A DNA stretch of 64,000 nucleotides. Source: Paenibacillaceae bacterium (GTDB lineage: Bacteria > Bacillota > Clostridia > Lachnospirales > Lachnospiraceae). The notes beneath the pieces were generated by a model that did not search any database, had not been told where the DNA came from, and was given only the letters and a program-made list of their open reading frames with translations. A program made the translations under genes and the position numbers. This document shows, one piece after another, positions 1-8,070 of the stretch (positions within the stretch are counted from its first letter, which is position 1; each line of letters opens with the position of its first letter). Where the stretch lies: the NCBI GenBank assembly GCA_015057705.1, contig SVDU01000022.1, forward strand, positions 1 through 64,000, in the 5' to 3' direction.

Positions 1-2
1 TG

Positions 3-26
3 GCGAAGTGACACCTTCGCTCTTTT
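3..26 (+). terminator. Rho-independent terminator of an upstream gene outside the window
   Basis: A 6-bp stem (GCGAAG at 3-8 with CTTCGC at 15-20) is followed by TCTTTT. It faces rightward, so it would end a plus-strand transcript whose gene lies left of the window. The stem is short, so this is tentative. Confidence 0.4.
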
Positions 27-94
27 GCTATGCTATTTTTTATTTCAAAGCCATTATACACTATCTTTGACTATTTGTGCAATTTCCTATAAAG

Positions 95-142
95 TAAAAA
101 ACAGGAGGAAAGTCCTGTCCGAAACGGATGGCTTTCCTCCTG
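95..142 (-). terminator. Terminator of the isomerase operon
   Basis: An 11-bp perfect inverted repeat (102-112 with 132-142) is followed, on the minus strand, by a run of T. It lies about 40 bp downstream of the isomerase stop codon and closes the four-gene sugar operon. Confidence 0.75.
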
Positions 143-181
143 CCTCTTTATTCTTTAATATAACAAAATCTTTTCATCCAA

Positions 182-1663
182 TTATAAAGAAAACGGATTC
201 TCAGTCTTGTAAAGCATTCCCTTAGGCTGGTTAAATCCAATCTCTTCCACACCAAGGTATTTAAATATTTCAAATAAAGCTTTTCCATAATGTCCGAATG
301 CAACCGCTCCATGGTGAGGATAATTCTTCTCAATCAATACATGGCGGTAGAATCTTCCCATCTCCGGAATTGCAAAGATTCCAATGGAACCGAAGGAACG
401 GGTTGCTACAGGAAGCACTTCACCCTGGGCAACATAAGCGCGGAGAATGTTATCTGCAGTGCTCTGTAAACGGAAGAATGTGATGTCTCCTGGAAGAATA
501 TCTCCCTCCAATGTACCCTGAGTTACCTCTTCTGGAAGGGTTCTTGCCATAATCATCTGATATTTCATGGAGCATGAGGAAAGCTTTCTGGAGCAGGTAT
601 TTCCGCAGTGGAATCCCATAAAAGTATCCTGGTGTGTATAATTGTGCTTTCCTTTGATATCGCCTTCATACATATCATCCGGAACCGTATTGTTAATATC
701 AAGAAGGGTTACAGCATCTAAGCTCACACAGGTACCGATAAACTCACTAAGCGCACCGTAGATATCAACTTCACAGGATACAGGGATGCCCATTCCGGTT
801 AAACGGCTGTTTACATAGCAGGGAACAAATCCAAACTGAGTCTGGAATGCAGGCCAGCATTTTCCGGCAATGGCAACATACTTACGATATCCTCTGTGCT
901 GCTCTACCCAGTCTAATAAAGTCAGCTCATACTGAGCAAGCTTAGGAAGAATATCCGGTTTTTTATTTCCTTCTCCTAATTCTGCTTCCATATCTTTTAC
1001 TACATCAGGAATTCTGGGATCTCCTGCATGCTTATTAAACGCTTCAAATAAATCAAGTTCTGAGTTTTCCTCAATCTCAACACCCAGATTATAAAGCTGC
1101 TTGATTGGAGCATTGCAAGCCAGGAAGTTTAACGGACGCGGTCCAAAGCTGATGATCTTTAAGCTGGAAAGACCTACTAAAGATCTTGCGATTGGAAGGA
1201 ATTCCTCTATCATATCTGCACATTCTGTGGCTGTTCCAACCGGATATTCCGGGATATATGCTTTCACGTTTCTCAGCTTTAGATTATAGCTTGCGTTTAA
1301 CATTCCGCAGTAAGCATCTCCTCTGCCCTGGGTTAAACTGTCTCCGCTTTCCTCTGCAGCTGCAATAAACATAACCGGGCCGTCGAAATGCTTTGCAAGA
1401 AGGGTTTCTGAAATCTCCGGTCCAAAGTTACCAAGATAAACAACCAGTGCATTACAGCCTGCATTTTTAACATCTTCCAATGCCTGTACCATATGTATTT
1501 CGCTTTCTACAATACATACTGGACATTCATAAATATTGGCTGCATCATACTTTGCTCCATAAGCTTCAATCAGAGCTTTCCTTCTGTTTACTGACAATGT
1601 TTCCGGGAAACAATCTCTGCTGACTGCAACGATACCTACTTTTAATTCCGGGATATTATTCAT
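182..1663 (-). CDS. L-fucose/L-arabinose isomerase-family sugar isomerase
   Basis: This 493-residue protein has the layout of the L-fucose/L-arabinose isomerase superfamily, which interconverts aldoses and ketoses in the cytoplasm using a divalent metal. Likely metal ligands are E298 (in SCEVDIYGAL), D322 (in LLDINN) and a C-terminal histidine near 450 (YPHHGAVAFGH). It is about 100 residues shorter than E. coli FucI, as in a clostridial subgroup of unknown sugar specificity. It is the last gene of the operon xylB, talC, DUF4867, isomerase, so its ketose product is probably phosphorylated by the kinase and processed by the aldolase/transaldolase. The true substrate cannot be read from the sequence; arabinose, fucose or a rarer sugar are all possible. 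Confidence 0.75.
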   Translation of the reverse strand: MNNIPELKVGIVAVSRDCFPETLSVNRRKALIEAYGAKYDAANIYECPVCIVESEIHMVQALEDVKNAGCNALVVYLGNFGPEISETLLAKHFDGPVMFIAAAEESGDSLTQGRGDAYCGMLNASYNLKLRNVKAYIPEYPVGTATECADMIEEFLPIARSLVGLSSLKIISFGPRPLNFLACNAPIKQLYNLGVEIEENSELDLFEAFNKHAGDPRIPDVVKDMEAELGEGNKKPDILPKLAQYELTLLDWVEQHRGYRKYVAIAGKCWPAFQTQFGFVPCYVNSRLTGMGIPVSCEVDIYGALSEFIGTCVSLDAVTLLDINNTVPDDMYEGDIKGKHNYTHQDTFMGFHCGNTCSRKLSSCSMKYQMIMARTLPEEVTQGTLEGDILPGDITFFRLQSTADNILRAYVAQGEVLPVATRSFGSIGIFAIPEMGRFYRHVLIEKNYPHHGAVAFGHYGKALFEIFKYLGVEEIGFNQPKGMLYKTENPFSL

Positions 1664-1723
1664 ATTATGACTCCTCCTGTTATCTTAAGGCTTTCTTAAA
1701 AGCCCATCCTTTTTTATCAATCT

Positions 1724-2350
1724 TTAAATAGTAAGATTTTCTCCTGTGATACCAATATAGGCTTCTCCTGGAAGACCGCCCTCTTCATGTCCGATCAGCC
1801 ATTTGTTCTTTGCAAACAACAGCGTATCCTCTTTGTTTACTGTCTTATCAAGAGGTGATAAATCGGTATTGGTTCCCTGGGGGAGAATTACCACACAACG
1901 GAAACCGCCTTCCTCTGTATGGCAGGGTGCATAATGAAGTGTTGTCGCATAAACCTCCACTACCGTTCCCCTGGGAATAAGAAATGCTTCCATATTACCT
2001 GAATCATAGGTGTATTCCGGCGTAATATCCTGCTGTTTTCCAAGAATCAGCACCAGATCGGTGGCAGCAATGTTAATCTCAGAATTCCTGTGATACTCTG
2101 CAGCATTTAACTTCTTATTGTGACCGTTGCAAAATCCAACCTGTATCGGCATCTGTCCGTATAAATTCTTCTCCATCTCTTTGCAGACAGGAAGTGCTTC
2201 CAGTTCCTGTACAGAGGCAACGTATGTCACATCGTCCGGAAGGGGAGTATTCTCCATCTTCTCCAGAAGATCACCAATTTCATAACCCGTTACAACCTTT
2301 CCATAAGCACGAAATGCCGGATCCGTTACTGGTTTTATGTCTAAGCCCAT
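1724..2350 (-). CDS. DUF4867 family protein (cupin-like)
   Basis: A 208-residue cytoplasmic protein with no signal peptide or membrane segment. From memory it fits the DUF4867 family, found in Firmicutes sugar operons beside an isomerase, a transaldolase-like enzyme and a sugar kinase. The second half (ATTLHYAPCHTEEGGFRCVV) has the beta-rich, His-containing look of a cupin, so a sugar-binding, epimerase or isomerase role is conceivable. That is inference; no function has been proven to my knowledge. It lies 20 bp after talC and 60 bp before the isomerase gene on the same strand, so it is surely co-transcribed. Confidence 0.65.
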   Translation of the reverse strand: MGLDIKPVTDPAFRAYGKVVTGYEIGDLLEKMENTPLPDDVTYVASVQELEALPVCKEMEKNLYGQMPIQVGFCNGHNKKLNAAEYHRNSEINIAATDLVLILGKQQDITPEYTYDSGNMEAFLIPRGTVVEVYATTLHYAPCHTEEGGFRCVVILPQGTNTDLSPLDKTVNKEDTLLFAKNKWLIGHEEGGLPGEAYIGITGENLTI

Positions 2351-2370
2351 AATAATCCCTCTCTTTTCAT

Positions 2371-3024
2371 TTATTCTCCGAAAACTGCCAGATAATCCTT
2401 CTTAAACTTCTCGATTCCCTGATCTGTTAACGGATGACCTGTCATCTGCAGAAGTACCTTATAAGGAACTGTAGCAATGTCCGCTCCAGCCTTTGCACAG
2501 TCAATGACATGAATGGGGTTGCGCACACTGGCTGCGATGATCTCAGTTTCAATTCCATGAATCTGGAAAATCTCCATAATATCGCTGATTAAATCAATAC
2601 CAGGCATGGAAATATCATCAAGACGGCCTAAAAATGGTGAAACATAAGTTGCACCTGCTCTTGCAGCAAGAAGTGCCTGGGCGCAGGAAAATACAAGAGT
2701 AACATTGGTTTTGATTCCCTCGGAATGAAGAACTTTAACGGCCTTTAAGCCTTCCGGAGTCATGGGAATTTTCACTACCATATTGGGGTGGATTGCCGCA
2801 ATATCCCTTCCCTCTTCGATCATGCCCTTAGCATCCGTGGTTGTGGCTTTCACTTCCCCGCTAATGGGACCATCTACGATAGAAGCAATTTCACCGATTA
2901 CTTCTTTAAAAATACGCCCTTCCTTTGCAATCAGGGATGGATTCGTGGTTACTCCGCATATAATTCCCATCTCATCTGCCATTCTGATTTCTTCCACATT
3001 TGCCGTATCAATAAAAAAACGCAT
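2371..3024 (-). CDS. talC: TalC/FSA-type transaldolase-like protein
   Basis: A 217-residue class I aldolase of the fructose-6-phosphate aldolase/TalC subfamily. The Schiff-base lysine is K85 ([10 protein letters not shown]), the same number as in E. coli FSA. The N-terminal FIDTAN and GVTTNPSL motifs are intact. At position 131 the residue is Phe ([10 protein letters not shown]), where E. coli FSA has Tyr; by family knowledge Phe here goes with transaldolase rather than free aldolase activity. It sits between xylB and DUF4867 in a tight operon, fitting a role in returning pentose or ketose phosphates to central metabolism. Length is normal for the family. Confidence 0.85.
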   Translation of the reverse strand: MRFFIDTANVEEIRMADEMGIICGVTTNPSLIAKEGRIFKEVIGEIASIVDGPISGEVKATTTDAKGMIEEGRDIAAIHPNMVVKIPMTPEGLKAVKVLHSEGIKTNVTLVFSCAQALLAARAGATYVSPFLGRLDDISMPGIDLISDIMEIFQIHGIETEIIAASVRNPIHVIDCAKAGADIATVPYKVLLQMTGHPLTDQGIEKFKKDYLAVFGE

Positions 3025-3062
3025 ATTTTAATCCTCCTGCTTTCTGTTGGTAAACCTATGAT

Positions 3063-4586
3063 TTATAAACCTGCCAGTATCTTATAACTGCCTTTTAAAT
3101 CCTCATAAAGCTTCTTGTAAAGCTGGTGATAATTTTTATATATCTCTGCTTTTTCTGCATCAGGCTCCGTTGACCTGTCTTCACAGATCAGCGCTTCACA
3201 GGCAGATTCCACACTCTCATATAAGCCGCAGCCCACTCCGGCAAGAATCGCCACCCCTAAGGCTGGTCCTTCCGTCTGAGCCACCGTTTTTACACTGCAC
3301 TCATACATATCTGCAAGCATCTGACGCCATACAGGACTTTTGCCTCCGCCTCCGCACGCCATCATCTGCTCCACATCAATTCCCATCTCTTTTAAAATAT
3401 CATTGCAGTCGCTTAAGGAATAAGAGACTCCCTCCATAACGGCACGCAGCATATTTGCCCTTGTGTGTATGGCAGAAAGGCCGAAAAATACACCTCTGCA
3501 GTCCGGATCAAGATGGGGTGTTCTCTCTCCCATCAGGTAAGGAAGATATAAGAGCCGCCCGCTGCCAGCTTCCACCTGTGCAACTTCCTTATTGATAATG
3601 TCATAGACATCAATCTTCTCTTTCTCTGCTTCCTTCACATAATCCCCGCAGAACTGATCCTTAAACCACTTTAAAGAAAGACCCGCTCCCTGGGTAACCC
3701 CCATCACATGCCAGGCACCTGGTACTGCGCAGCAGCAGGTATGGACTCTTCCTTTGGGATCAATGGTAACCTGGCTGCTGTGGGCAAATACCACACCAGA
3801 GGTTCCGATTGTCGTAAAGGCAGTTCCATCCTTAACCACTCCGGTACCTACTGCCGCTGCAGCATTATCTCCAGCTCCCCCGACTACCTTCGTCTCCTCT
3901 GATAAACCTGTCTTCCCGGCAATCTCAGGAAGAACCGTGCCAGTCACTTCACAGGATTCATATACCTTACCTAAAAGTGCCGGATCAATATCCAGCTTTT
4001 CAAGCACTTCTTCTGACCAGCATCTGCCCGGTACATCAAGAAGCTGCATACCGCTGGCATCAGACACCTCTGTGGCGTAGTTTCCAGTGAGTACAAACCT
4101 TATGTAATCCTTGGGCAGAAGAATATGTCTGCACCGGCTGTAATTCTCCGGCTCATTCTTCTTAACCCATAAGATCTTGGCTGCTGTCCAGCCGGTTAAC
4201 GGCGGGTTTGCGGTAATCTCTATCCACCGCTCTCTGGGCATAATGGAGAGCATATCTTCTACCTCTGCACCAGTTCTCTGGTCGCACCAGATAATGGAGG
4301 GGCGAATCACTTCATTCTTCTCATCAAGCATGACAAGGCCATGCATCTGACCGGATAAACCAATTCCCTTTATATCCTCTTTTGAAACGTTGGATTCCTT
4401 TACTACCTGGGAAATCGTCTCCAGAACTGCATCCCGCCAATCCTCCGGCTTTTGCTCCGCCCAGCCATTCTCCGGCTGGTAAAGCGGATACTCTCTGGAG
4501 GCTGAAACCACTACCTGTCCTTTCTCATCAAACAGAACGGTCTTTGTTGCCGATGTTCCCACATCGATCCCTATCAGATAATTCAT
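3063..4586 (-). CDS. xylB: Xylulokinase (FGGY carbohydrate kinase)
   Basis: A 507-residue FGGY kinase that phosphorylates a ketopentose, most likely D-xylulose, with ATP. The N-terminal phosphate-binding motif is GIDVGTSATKTVLFDEKG. The catalytic Asp lies in GGAGDNAAAAVG, and the GERTPHLDPDCRG segment and the ACGGGGKSPVWRQM ATP-binding segment of the family are clear. It is the first gene of the minus-strand operon; a TATAAT box lies 33 bp upstream and a CAGGAGGTAA ribosome site precedes the ATG. The adjacent isomerase is not a XylA-type enzyme, so the physiological substrate may be a different ketose, such as ribulose. Broad xylulokinase annotation is therefore moderately certain. Confidence 0.85.
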   Translation of the reverse strand: MNYLIGIDVGTSATKTVLFDEKGQVVVSASREYPLYQPENGWAEQKPEDWRDAVLETISQVVKESNVSKEDIKGIGLSGQMHGLVMLDEKNEVIRPSIIWCDQRTGAEVEDMLSIMPRERWIEITANPPLTGWTAAKILWVKKNEPENYSRCRHILLPKDYIRFVLTGNYATEVSDASGMQLLDVPGRCWSEEVLEKLDIDPALLGKVYESCEVTGTVLPEIAGKTGLSEETKVVGGAGDNAAAAVGTGVVKDGTAFTTIGTSGVVFAHSSQVTIDPKGRVHTCCCAVPGAWHVMGVTQGAGLSLKWFKDQFCGDYVKEAEKEKIDVYDIINKEVAQVEAGSGRLLYLPYLMGERTPHLDPDCRGVFFGLSAIHTRANMLRAVMEGVSYSLSDCNDILKEMGIDVEQMMACGGGGKSPVWRQMLADMYECSVKTVAQTEGPALGVAILAGVGCGLYESVESACEALICEDRSTEPDAEKAEIYKNYHQLYKKLYEDLKGSYKILAGL

Positions 4587-4618
4587 CCTCTTACCTCCTG
4601 GTAAAATCTCTTACTCTG

Positions 4619-4624
4619 ATTATA
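4619..4624 (-). promoter_or_regulatory. Likely -10 box of the xylB operon
   Basis: On the minus strand this reads TATAAT, 33 bp before the xylB start codon. No good -35 hexamer is found at normal spacing, so activation by a regulator is possible. The adjacent AAA-gene terminator sits just upstream. Confidence 0.4.
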
Positions 4625-4637
4625 ATACAGATGGCGT

Positions 4638-4679
4638 AAAAAAGCGTGCTTTTATTTGTCCAAGTAATAGCACTTTTTT
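4638..4679 (-). terminator. Terminator downstream of the AAA ATPase gene
   Basis: Arms GTGCT (4646-4650) and AGCAC (4669-4673) are flanked by A6 and T6 tracts, giving an A-stem-T structure readable in both directions. On the minus strand it ends the AAA ATPase transcript just before the xylB promoter. Confidence 0.55.
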
Positions 4680-4687
4680 GCCTTTTT

Positions 4688-6544
4688 TTATTTTTCCATT
4701 TTTCTATTTTCAAAATATACAAACCGGTCCGTAGCATCCAGTATATCTTTAAAATCCTCTCTTGGAGCCAGATCAATATACCTTCTTAAAATCTCTCCTT
4801 CCTGCTTTTTATAGGGTCCGTAGAAGATGTCAAACAGATTGTGGCCGCGCATGTATAGTTTGATTTCCTCCATATGCTCCTTTAATTCTTCCGGACTTTC
4901 CATGTTCTTTCCCACTGCCTCCAGAAACTGTTTTCCGCTTTTTAGCCGGTGAAGATACTCGTTCCATTTTTCAAATAATATCCGGTAAAATGCTTCCTCG
5001 CTCTCCACAATTCCCAGCTGTTCCATGATCTTTGGATTAAAGAAATAGTTTTCAAAGGAATAATATTTTAATATAAGCACATTCCTTCTGGTTACCTTCG
5101 GCAGCCGGTCTATCTCATCCCTGCCCCTCTCATCATAATACCGGCACAGTTCCCCCGCCAGCTCCTCCGGATCTTTCCCATCTCCATCCCGAATCATCAA
5201 AAACTGATCCCGTAAATAAACCTGATTCATATATTTTAAATTGGCATAGGTTTTGATGTTGGTACAGCTGTTGGTGGTGATAATGGAAATTCTGGACAGA
5301 TTCCCTTCTTTGTCATAGATCTCCGAATAATACTTTTCAAGCAAGAGGGGAAGCCTGCTCTTGTCCTGCTTTCCTTCCACTATAAATACAAAGCTTACAC
5401 CTAAAAGATCAATGGCTCCGTACCCCAGATCATCTAAAATCACATCAATATCCGTTTTCTCCTTTACCACCGAATATCCACCCCGGTCAAGAACCACCTG
5501 CCGGATCTGCCGTCTGGTGAAATTAAACAGCATATTGGGGGAATGAGTGGTGAAAATGACCTGGTTCTTTTTGGACAAACGGTACAGGATCTCACTGGAA
5601 GCCTTCTGAAGCTGTGGGTGAAGAAAGATCTCCGGATCCTCTACAATGATAATATTGGGAATTCTCTTCCCATCCTCTGTATATGCTTCCAGAAGGGACA
5701 ACATGTATAAACTTCTCATGCCGTTGCTTAAATTACTGATGGGGCTTGTCTTCCCCCTCTCCTCATGATAGGTCTCTGCCGTCACCTTAAACATCTCGTT
5801 TGGGTCGCAGATCAGGGAAAAACGGATTTCCTCATACCCTCCGTTCTTTTTGTAATTCTCATTGACTCTGGCAGCAAAATCATTTAAATTCAGCTGGTAC
5901 ATCTTATATTCCAAAAGCTTGGCTGTCTCATATACCGCCAGTTCTTCCGGCTTCTTCTGGTTAATCAGCCCGATACACTGGAAACACTGGCTGCACTCTC
6001 TGGCGCTGTCAAAGATACAGACGTGATTTCTTAACCTGGACAGCTGGTCATCTTCCTGAAAAAGCAGGAGATCATTCTGAAACTGATTCAGTTCTCTCTG
6101 GGAATCAATGTAGTACAGTCTGGGCATGACCTCTTTGATATACCGGTTGTTTTTATGGTAACCGTCAAAGAACCTGGTTTCTCCGTTCCAGCTGGCCTGA
6201 AAGGTAAAGGATAATTTCCCTTCCTGATAAGAAGGAAGCTTTGTCATAAAATCGTGAAGCCAGGTGTCAAACCGCTTATACTGACTGACAATTCCAGCGC
6301 GGTGAAATAATTCTAAATCCTCCTGGGTGATTGCCAGAGTCATAATAATCTCGATTTTCTGTTTTTTCTCGTTAAAATCTTCTTTTGTTACATCATACGC
6401 ATTGGCTGCAGCCCTTATGGCATCCAGGATTCCTGTTTTTCCGGTATTGTTCTTTCCCACCAGGATCAGGGCATTTTCAATGTCCGTAATCTCCATGTCC
6501 TCAATCGACTTAAAATTCTTAATATGAACCGAAATAATCTGCAT
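4688..6544 (-). CDS. OLD-family-like AAA ATPase with TOPRIM nuclease domain
   Basis: A 618-residue SMC/OLD-type ABC ATPase. Walker A is GKNNTGKT (30-37), the signature motif is LSNGMRSL (272-279), Walker B is IIIVEDPEIFLHP (298-310) and the H-loop is TTHSPN. A TOPRIM-like domain follows, with E390 (FIVEGKQD) and an acidic pair D453/D455 (IRDGDGKD). This order is that of overcoming-lysogenization-defect nucleases, several of which act in phage defence (for example GajA of Gabija). No UvrD-like helicase or reverse transcriptase neighbour is present, so it is a stand-alone (class 1-like) protein. A CxxCxxC cluster (C184, C187, C190) lies in the insertion between Walker A and the signature motif. 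It is single-gene, flanked by its own promoter and terminator. Confidence 0.75.
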   Translation of the reverse strand: MQIISVHIKNFKSIEDMEITDIENALILVGKNNTGKTGILDAIRAAANAYDVTKEDFNEKKQKIEIIMTLAITQEDLELFHRAGIVSQYKRFDTWLHDFMTKLPSYQEGKLSFTFQASWNGETRFFDGYHKNNRYIKEVMPRLYYIDSQRELNQFQNDLLLFQEDDQLSRLRNHVCIFDSARECSQCFQCIGLINQKKPEELAVYETAKLLEYKMYQLNLNDFAARVNENYKKNGGYEEIRFSLICDPNEMFKVTAETYHEERGKTSPISNLSNGMRSLYMLSLLEAYTEDGKRIPNIIIVEDPEIFLHPQLQKASSEILYRLSKKNQVIFTTHSPNMLFNFTRRQIRQVVLDRGGYSVVKEKTDIDVILDDLGYGAIDLLGVSFVFIVEGKQDKSRLPLLLEKYYSEIYDKEGNLSRISIITTNSCTNIKTYANLKYMNQVYLRDQFLMIRDGDGKDPEELAGELCRYYDERGRDEIDRLPKVTRRNVLILKYYSFENYFFNPKIMEQLGIVESEEAFYRILFEKWNEYLHRLKSGKQFLEAVGKNMESPEELKEHMEEIKLYMRGHNLFDIFYGPYKKQEGEILRRYIDLAPREDFKDILDATDRFVYFENRKMEK

Positions 6545-6567
6545 AAGATATCTCCTTTATAGAATCC

Positions 6568-6596
6568 AGTATAAAAGCCTGAACTGAAAAATTCAA
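6568..6596 (-). promoter_or_regulatory. Promoter of the AAA ATPase gene
   Basis: On the minus strand TTGAAT (6591-6596), a 17-bp spacer and TATACT (6568-6573) lie 24 bp upstream of the start codon. This is a good vegetative promoter match. Confidence 0.6.
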
Positions 6597-6672
6597 GTTC
6601 CTCTTAAAAAATCACACTGGCTGTTCCTTTGCTTCATACAATAGATTATATTATTTTTCAGGAGTGATTCCT

Positions 6673-8043
6673 ATGATTGATACCAATCTGGTTCTTACGC
6701 CCTTGCATTACCTTTACCTGGCAGGCGTTCTTACAATACTCACAGTGATGATTTTACGGCGGGATACTCCTTTGGTCTGCATCGCCTTTTTGTTCCTGAT
6801 TGGCGTCGTGGGGCTTGGAACCATAACCGGCGGTATTATGACCGTATTTAAAGCCATTGTGTTTGCAGCAAAGGAATTTACGGAAATTATTGCAACCATT
6901 GCTCTAATTACCGCTTTGTCAAAATGCTTAAAGGATTTAGGCAGTGACTACATCATGATGATTCCCATGTCTAAGGTGATGAGATCGCCTTCGGTTACCT
7001 GGTGGATTCTTGGCTTTACCATGTTTCTTTTTTCCCTGTTTCTCTGGCCCTCTCCTTCCGTAGCTTTAATCGGCGCAATTATGCTTCCTTTTGCCTTAAA
7101 AGCCGGACTGGACCCGCTGGCAGCCGCCATGGCAATGAATTTATTCGGACACGGTTTTGCCTTAAGCTATGACCTGGTCATTCAGGGTGCTCCTTCCATT
7201 TCCGCAGGAGCTGCTTCTATCTCCGCTTCCGATATTTTAACAAAAGGCCGCCCCCTTTTCCTGGTTATGGGCATTGTCACCGCAGTCAGCGCATATCTGT
7301 TAAACAGGAAACAAATCTCCGCCTGCTGCAACCAGGTAAGCATACAGGATACACAGCCTCCGCATATGCCGGGACTTTCCGGCATTATCATGGCATTTGT
7401 TACCCCCCTGCTCTTTGCTGCCGATATCATTCTGATGCTTGTCTTTGATTTAAAGGGAGGCGATGCTACCAGTCTGGTTTCAGGAACTGCAGTCCTTATC
7501 ATGTGCATCGGCGCTTTTTCAGGTTTTGGAGTTCATGCGCTGGAAAAGGTCACCCTCTATGTAACCGACGGTTTTCTTTTCGCTATACGGATATTTGCTC
7601 CCGTTATAATCATCGGGGCATTTTTCTTTTTAGGAGGAGACGGAATTTCTCATATTCTGGGTGACCAGTTCCAAAGGGGCATATTAAATGACTGGGCGAT
7701 CTGGCTGGCCCGCAATACGCCTCTTAACAAATATATGGCCGCAGTCCTGCAGATGGCCGTTGGAAGTCTCACCGGTCTTGATGGATCCGGATTTTCCGGT
7801 CTTCCCTTAACCGGCGCTCTTGCAGGAACTCTGGGCTCTGCTGTTCATGCCTCAGTACCCATTTTAGCCTCTCTGGGACAGATCACAGCAATTTACGTTG
7901 GAGGCGGCACCATCGTTCCCTGGGGACTGATACCTGTCGCAGCCATATGCAGCGTCAATCCTCTGGAACTTGCCAGAAAAAATCTGCTGCCCGTTTTCAT
8001 CGGATTTGCCGCGACGTTCCTTGTAGCCTGTTTTCTCTTATAA
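6673..8043 (+). CDS. Multi-pass permease, GntP/CitMHS-like (ion transporter superfamily)
   Basis: A 456-residue, very hydrophobic protein with about 10-12 membrane segments spread along its length. The pattern resembles GntP or citrate-Mg type secondary transporters, with paired re-entrant-like motifs (WPSPSVALIGAIMLPFAL and GSLTGLDGSGFSGLPLTG). The substrate cannot be read; an organic acid or amino acid is likely. The start is taken at ATG 6673, because the AGGAG at 6660-6664 is 8 nt upstream; the GTG at 6664 overlaps that ribosome site. It is followed 27 bp later by asnB, so transport of an amino acid or amide linked to asparagine metabolism is one possibility. Confidence 0.55.
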   Translation: MIDTNLVLTPLHYLYLAGVLTILTVMILRRDTPLVCIAFLFLIGVVGLGTITGGIMTVFKAIVFAAKEFTEIIATIALITALSKCLKDLGSDYIMMIPMSKVMRSPSVTWWILGFTMFLFSLFLWPSPSVALIGAIMLPFALKAGLDPLAAAMAMNLFGHGFALSYDLVIQGAPSISAGAASISASDILTKGRPLFLVMGIVTAVSAYLLNRKQISACCNQVSIQDTQPPHMPGLSGIIMAFVTPLLFAADIILMLVFDLKGGDATSLVSGTAVLIMCIGAFSGFGVHALEKVTLYVTDGFLFAIRIFAPVIIIGAFFFLGGDGISHILGDQFQRGILNDWAIWLARNTPLNKYMAAVLQMAVGSLTGLDGSGFSGLPLTGALAGTLGSAVHASVPILASLGQITAIYVGGGTIVPWGLIPVAAICSVNPLELARKNLLPVFIGFAATFLVACFLL

Positions 8044-8070
8044 ACGATTCACCAAAAAGGAGGAGTCATT

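Noticed and set aside
4688-6544. Gabija or retron defence system
   Set aside because: Only the OLD-like ATPase/TOPRIM protein is present; no helicase, reverse transcriptase or toxin neighbour.
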